From contig CAMCOB010000071.1 in NCBI GenBank assembly GCA_945876305.1, positions 1-7,133 on the forward strand: DNA of 7,133 nt. Direction: 5' to 3'. A program made the translations under genes and the position numbers. The notes beneath the pieces are model-generated. The model had not been told where the DNA came from, did not search any database, and saw nothing but the letters and a program-made list of their open reading frames with translations. Below, piece after piece: positions 5,460 through 7,133 of the stretch. How positions within the stretch are numbered: position 1 is the first letter of the stretch; each line of letters begins with the position of its first letter. Source of the stretch: Bifidobacterium breve. GTDB taxonomy: Bacteria; Actinomycetota; Thermoleophilia; Miltoncostaeales; Miltoncostaeaceae.

Positions 5460-6262
5460 GGGGCCACGATCGCATGCTCAATGGTGCCCAGGCGGTCGAT
5501 CTCAATACGTACGACATCACCGGGCTGAAGAAACCTCATGGGATCCATCCCCACTCCTACACCCGACGGCGTGCCGGTGATGATGACGTCGCCGGGCTCA
5601 AGTGGGAACACCTGCGATGCAGAGGCCACAAGTTCCGCCACCGGGAAGATCATGTCGGCGGTGTTGGTGTCCTGGCGCAGCTCGTCATTGACCCAGGTGC
5701 GGATGCGCAGCGTCTGTGGGTCGCCCGCCTCGTCTGACGAGGTGATCCACGGGCCCATCGGCATGAACCCCCAGCCGCTCTTGGCACGCATCCACTGGGG
5801 CTCCGACTTCTGGCGATCGCGCGCGCTCACGTCGTTCACCGCCATGTATCCGAACACGTGGCCCAGCGCATCGGCTGCCAACACCCGGTGCGCCCGGCGC
5901 CCGATCACCACACCAAGCTCGCCTTCGTAGTCGAGGCGGCGCGTCCACTCGGGATGCACCACGGGCCCCGATGGGCGGTTGACCGTGCCGCGCATCTTCG
6001 CAAACAACACGGGCTCAGCCGGGGACTCCTGCCCAGTCTCCGCGGCATGCGCCCTGTAGTTGAGGCCGATGGCAATGGCAGCACCCGGAATAACCGGGGC
6101 CTCAAGCATGAGGTCGGCCAGCGGAATTGCCTCACCAGCCGCGATGGGATCGGTGCCGGTGATGATGTCGAGGGTGGAGACGGCGGCAAGGGGGACGACC
6201 TCATCGCCCACAACGAGCCCGGGCAAGGGGCCATCTGGTCCGCTGAAAGAGCACAGGCGCAT
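5456..6262 (-). CDS. Fumarylacetoacetate hydrolase (FAH) family enzyme
   Basis: This 268-residue cytoplasmic protein belongs to the FAH superfamily, whose metal-dependent members hydrolyse or decarboxylate diketo acids such as acylpyruvates, oxaloacetate and aromatic-catabolism intermediates. An N-terminal domain (about 1-55) is followed by the catalytic fold. Visible marks are 'AIGLNYRAHAAE' (64-75), 'DYEGELGVVIG' (111-121) with metal ligands E113 and E115, 'VNDVSARD' (142-149) with the third ligand D144, K161 in 'RAKSGW', and the late 'ITGTPSGVG' loop. All key residues are present, so it should be active. The exact substrate cannot be assigned; acylpyruvase/FAHD1-like or 2-hydroxyhepta-2,4-dienedioate isomerase-like are both possible. 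The ATG at 6262 follows a TAGGAT box by 8 nt with no Shine-Dalgarno sequence, which suggests leaderless translation. It is the first gene of a two-gene operon. Confidence 0.9.
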   Translation of the reverse strand: MRLCSFSGPDGPLPGLVVGDEVVPLAAVSTLDIITGTDPIAAGEAIPLADLMLEAPVIPGAAIAIGLNYRAHAAETGQESPAEPVLFAKMRGTVNRPSGPVVHPEWTRRLDYEGELGVVIGRRAHRVLAADALGHVFGYMAVNDVSARDRQKSEPQWMRAKSGWGFMPMGPWITSSDEAGDPQTLRIRTWVNDELRQDTNTADMIFPVAELVASASQVFPLEPGDVIITGTPSGVGVGMDPMRFLQPGDVVRIEIDRLGTIEHAIVAP

Positions 6263-6269
6263 CGGCCGC

Positions 6270-6275
6270 TATCCT
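6270..6275 (+). promoter_or_regulatory. Candidate -10 box of the phosphatidyltransferase-ino1 unit
   Basis: TATCCT (TAnnnT) on the plus strand would start transcription near 6282. That leaves a leader of about 12 nt to the GTG at 6295, or about 48 nt to the ATT at 6331. It overlaps by five bases the -10 box of the divergent FAH gene. Confidence 0.45.
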
Positions 6276-6276
6276 A
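6271..6276 (-). promoter_or_regulatory. Candidate -10 box for leaderless FAH mRNA
   Basis: The minus strand reads TAGGAT (TAnnnT), 8 nt before the FAH ATG. It uses almost the same base pairs as the plus-strand TATCCT box, since the core CTATCCTAG (6269-6277) reads as a -10 element in both directions. No good -35 is seen on either side. Confidence 0.5.
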
Positions 6277-6294
6277 GGCACCTGCCGCGCGAGG

Positions 6295-6990
6295 GTGCGG
6301 CCCCATTCACAGCGGCAGGAGACACGCACCATTCCCACGCGGCCCGATGATGCCCGCGGCGCCGGTAATCCGCGCGCGCGCCAGCGCTACTCAGATGCAG
6401 CCCGGGCAGCCGCCGACCCGCTCGTGCGGGGGCTCGTGCGGGCGGGTGTGACCCCGAACGCGATCACCATCTTTGGCTTCGCAGGCGCCGTTGCCACGGC
6501 TGTGCTCGTGGGCTTCCAGCAGTGGATCGCGGCCGGCATCGTGTTTGTCATCGGGTCCGTCAGCGACATGTTTGACGGGTCGGTGGCGCGCATGACCGGA
6601 AAGGCGACGCGCTTCGGGGCGTTCCTCGACTCGTCGCTCGACCGCCTGGGTGAGGGCTTTGTGCTTGGCGGAATCGGTGTTGCGCTGGCCAGCGAGGGAT
6701 CGACCTGGGCCGTGGGCATGACCTTCGCGGCACTGGCCGGATCGTTTCTGGTGTCGTACACGCGCGCCCGTGCCGAGGGGCTGGGGGTCGACTCCAACAA
6801 GGGCGGCCTGATGAGCCGTACTGAGCGCCTGGTACTGGTCGGCGCCGGGATCTTCTTCGGCGGTGTAGGGCCCGTACTCGAGATCGTGGTGACAATCCTT
6901 GCCGTCGGCACATTGGTGACTGTCGCCCAGCGCCTTTCCTACGTACACTCCACACTTCGGGATGCCGATGGCACGCCCGAGGACAGGTAA
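6295..6990 (+). CDS. CDP-alcohol phosphatidyltransferase, probable phosphatidylinositol phosphate synthase
   Basis: This membrane enzyme transfers a phosphatidyl group from CDP-diacylglycerol to an alcohol. The full family signature is present: D91-x2-D94-G95-x2-A98-R99-x8-G108-x3-D112-x3-D116 ('SDMFDGSVARM' onward). About six hydrophobic segments flank it, and 'SYTRARAEGLGVDSN' follows in the cytoplasmic loop region. The ino1 gene 21 nt downstream makes inositol-1-phosphate, so the likely acceptor is inositol-1-phosphate and the product phosphatidylinositol phosphate, as known for actinobacterial enzymes. That assignment is inferred from context. Phosphatidylglycerophosphate synthase is the alternative. 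The start is uncertain. GTG 6295 (231 aa) has only an abutting GAGG, whereas AGGAGA (6317-6322) sits 8 nt before an in-frame ATT at 6331, which would give 219 aa. The extra N-terminal residues are not part of the recognisable domain. Confidence 0.88.
   Translation: MRPHSQRQETRTIPTRPDDARGAGNPRARQRYSDAARAAADPLVRGLVRAGVTPNAITIFGFAGAVATAVLVGFQQWIAAGIVFVIGSVSDMFDGSVARMTGKATRFGAFLDSSLDRLGEGFVLGGIGVALASEGSTWAVGMTFAALAGSFLVSYTRARAEGLGVDSNKGGLMSRTERLVLVGAGIFFGGVGPVLEIVVTILAVGTLVTVAQRLSYVHSTLRDADGTPEDR
6317..6322 (+). promoter_or_regulatory. Shine-Dalgarno sequence that points to an ATT start
   Basis: AGGAGA lies 8 nt before ATT (6331-6333), which is in frame with the phosphatidyltransferase. No ATG, GTG or TTG is present in that frame at a suitable distance; the nearby ATG codons at 6347 and 6350 are out of frame. 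If it is functional, translation begins at the rare start codon ATT. Otherwise the motif is an internal coincidence after GTG 6295. Confidence 0.4.
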
Positions 6991-7011
6991 CCGAAGGGGA
7001 GACCCCAACAC

Positions 7012-7133
7012 GTGAGCAAGACTGTCAACGTCGCCATTATTGGTGTGGGCAACTGTGCCTCGTCGTTCGTTCAGGGCATTCAGTTCTACAAGGACGCCAA
7101 CGAGACCGACTTCATCCCGGGCCTGATGCACAC
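7012..7133 (+). CDS. ino1: Inositol-3-phosphate synthase, N-terminal part (cut by window edge)
   Basis: Only the first 40 codons are present. The enzyme uses NAD to convert glucose-6-phosphate to 1D-myo-inositol 3-phosphate (equal to L-inositol-1-phosphate), the first step of inositol lipid and mycothiol-type metabolism. The visible N-terminus 'VNVAIIGVGNCASSFVQG' is the NAD-binding strand and glycine loop, followed by 'IQFYKD' and 'IPGLMH', which closely match my memory of mycobacterial Ino1 ('GVGNCASSLVQG' and 'VPGLMHV'). The GTG start follows GAAGGGGA (6993-7000) by 11 nt. The stop of the phosphatidyltransferase gene lies 21 nt upstream, so the two are very probably co-transcribed. The rest of the gene, usually about 360 residues in this type, is outside the window. 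Confidence 0.92.
   Translation, partial: MSKTVNVAIIGVGNCASSFVQGIQFYKDANETDFIPGLMH

Noticed and set aside
4581..5528. Long plus-strand open frame (315 codons) opposite the acidic protein gene
   Set aside because: Its translation has the Arg/Gly/His-rich, Cys-containing look of a shadow frame in GC-rich DNA. The minus-strand frame has natural composition and a coupled ATGA start with the FAH gene.
6391..7131. Minus-strand open frame of 246 codons over the phosphatidyltransferase and ino1
   Set aside because: It lies antisense to two recognisable genes and its His/Arg/Gly-rich translation resembles no protein family.

Overview
This is a compact, GC-rich window with eight protein-coding genes (seven complete, one cut by the right edge) and very little non-coding DNA. 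It looks like a chromosomal segment of an actinomycete-type bacterium. The evidence is the high GC, a phosphatidylinositol-phosphate synthase-like enzyme next to an actinobacterial-type inositol-phosphate synthase, a BioY biotin transporter, a Tat-exported amine oxidase, and several start codons that sit directly behind a -10 box. The secreted 213-residue protein, with its terminal cysteine and 'QIANAAVTPAKL' segment, recalls proteins I associate with Thermoleophilia/Solirubrobacterales. That placement is only an inference. I see no mobile element, CRISPR array, tRNA or rRNA.

Layout. Bases 1-40 are a strong hairpin that closes off bioY (74-730, minus). A divergent promoter region (731-812) separates bioY from a PhoU-like gene (813-1463, plus) and contains a perfect 9-bp dyad laid out like a BirA operator. 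The phoU-like gene converges on a secreted protein of unknown function (1506-2147, minus). A second divergent region (2148-2294) leads into a two-gene plus-strand unit: a MetF-type methylenetetrahydrofolate reductase (2295-3218), then, 4 nt later, a Tat-dependent flavin amine oxidase (3223-4653). This unit meets, tail to tail within a single CTAG palindrome, a minus-strand operon of a fumarylacetoacetate-hydrolase family enzyme (5456-6262) and an unrecognised acidic, lysine-free protein (4650-5459). A third divergent region (6263-6294) has overlapping -10 boxes on both strands and starts a plus-strand lipid unit: a CDP-alcohol phosphatidyltransferase (6295-6990), then ino1 (from 7012, running off the window).

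How the genes work together. The clearest functional pair is the last one. Ino1 makes inositol-1-phosphate from glucose-6-phosphate, and the CDP-alcohol phosphatidyltransferase probably joins it to CDP-diacylglycerol to give phosphatidylinositol phosphate. The other genes are housekeeping or accessory functions (biotin uptake, phosphate-related regulation, one-carbon metabolism, amine oxidation, diketo-acid-type hydrolysis) with no obvious single pathway. I found no convincing new multi-gene system. The items most worth a second look are the BirA-like dyad, the symmetric divergent promoter at 6270-6276, the possible ATT start of the phosphatidyltransferase, and the unknown partner of the FAH enzyme.
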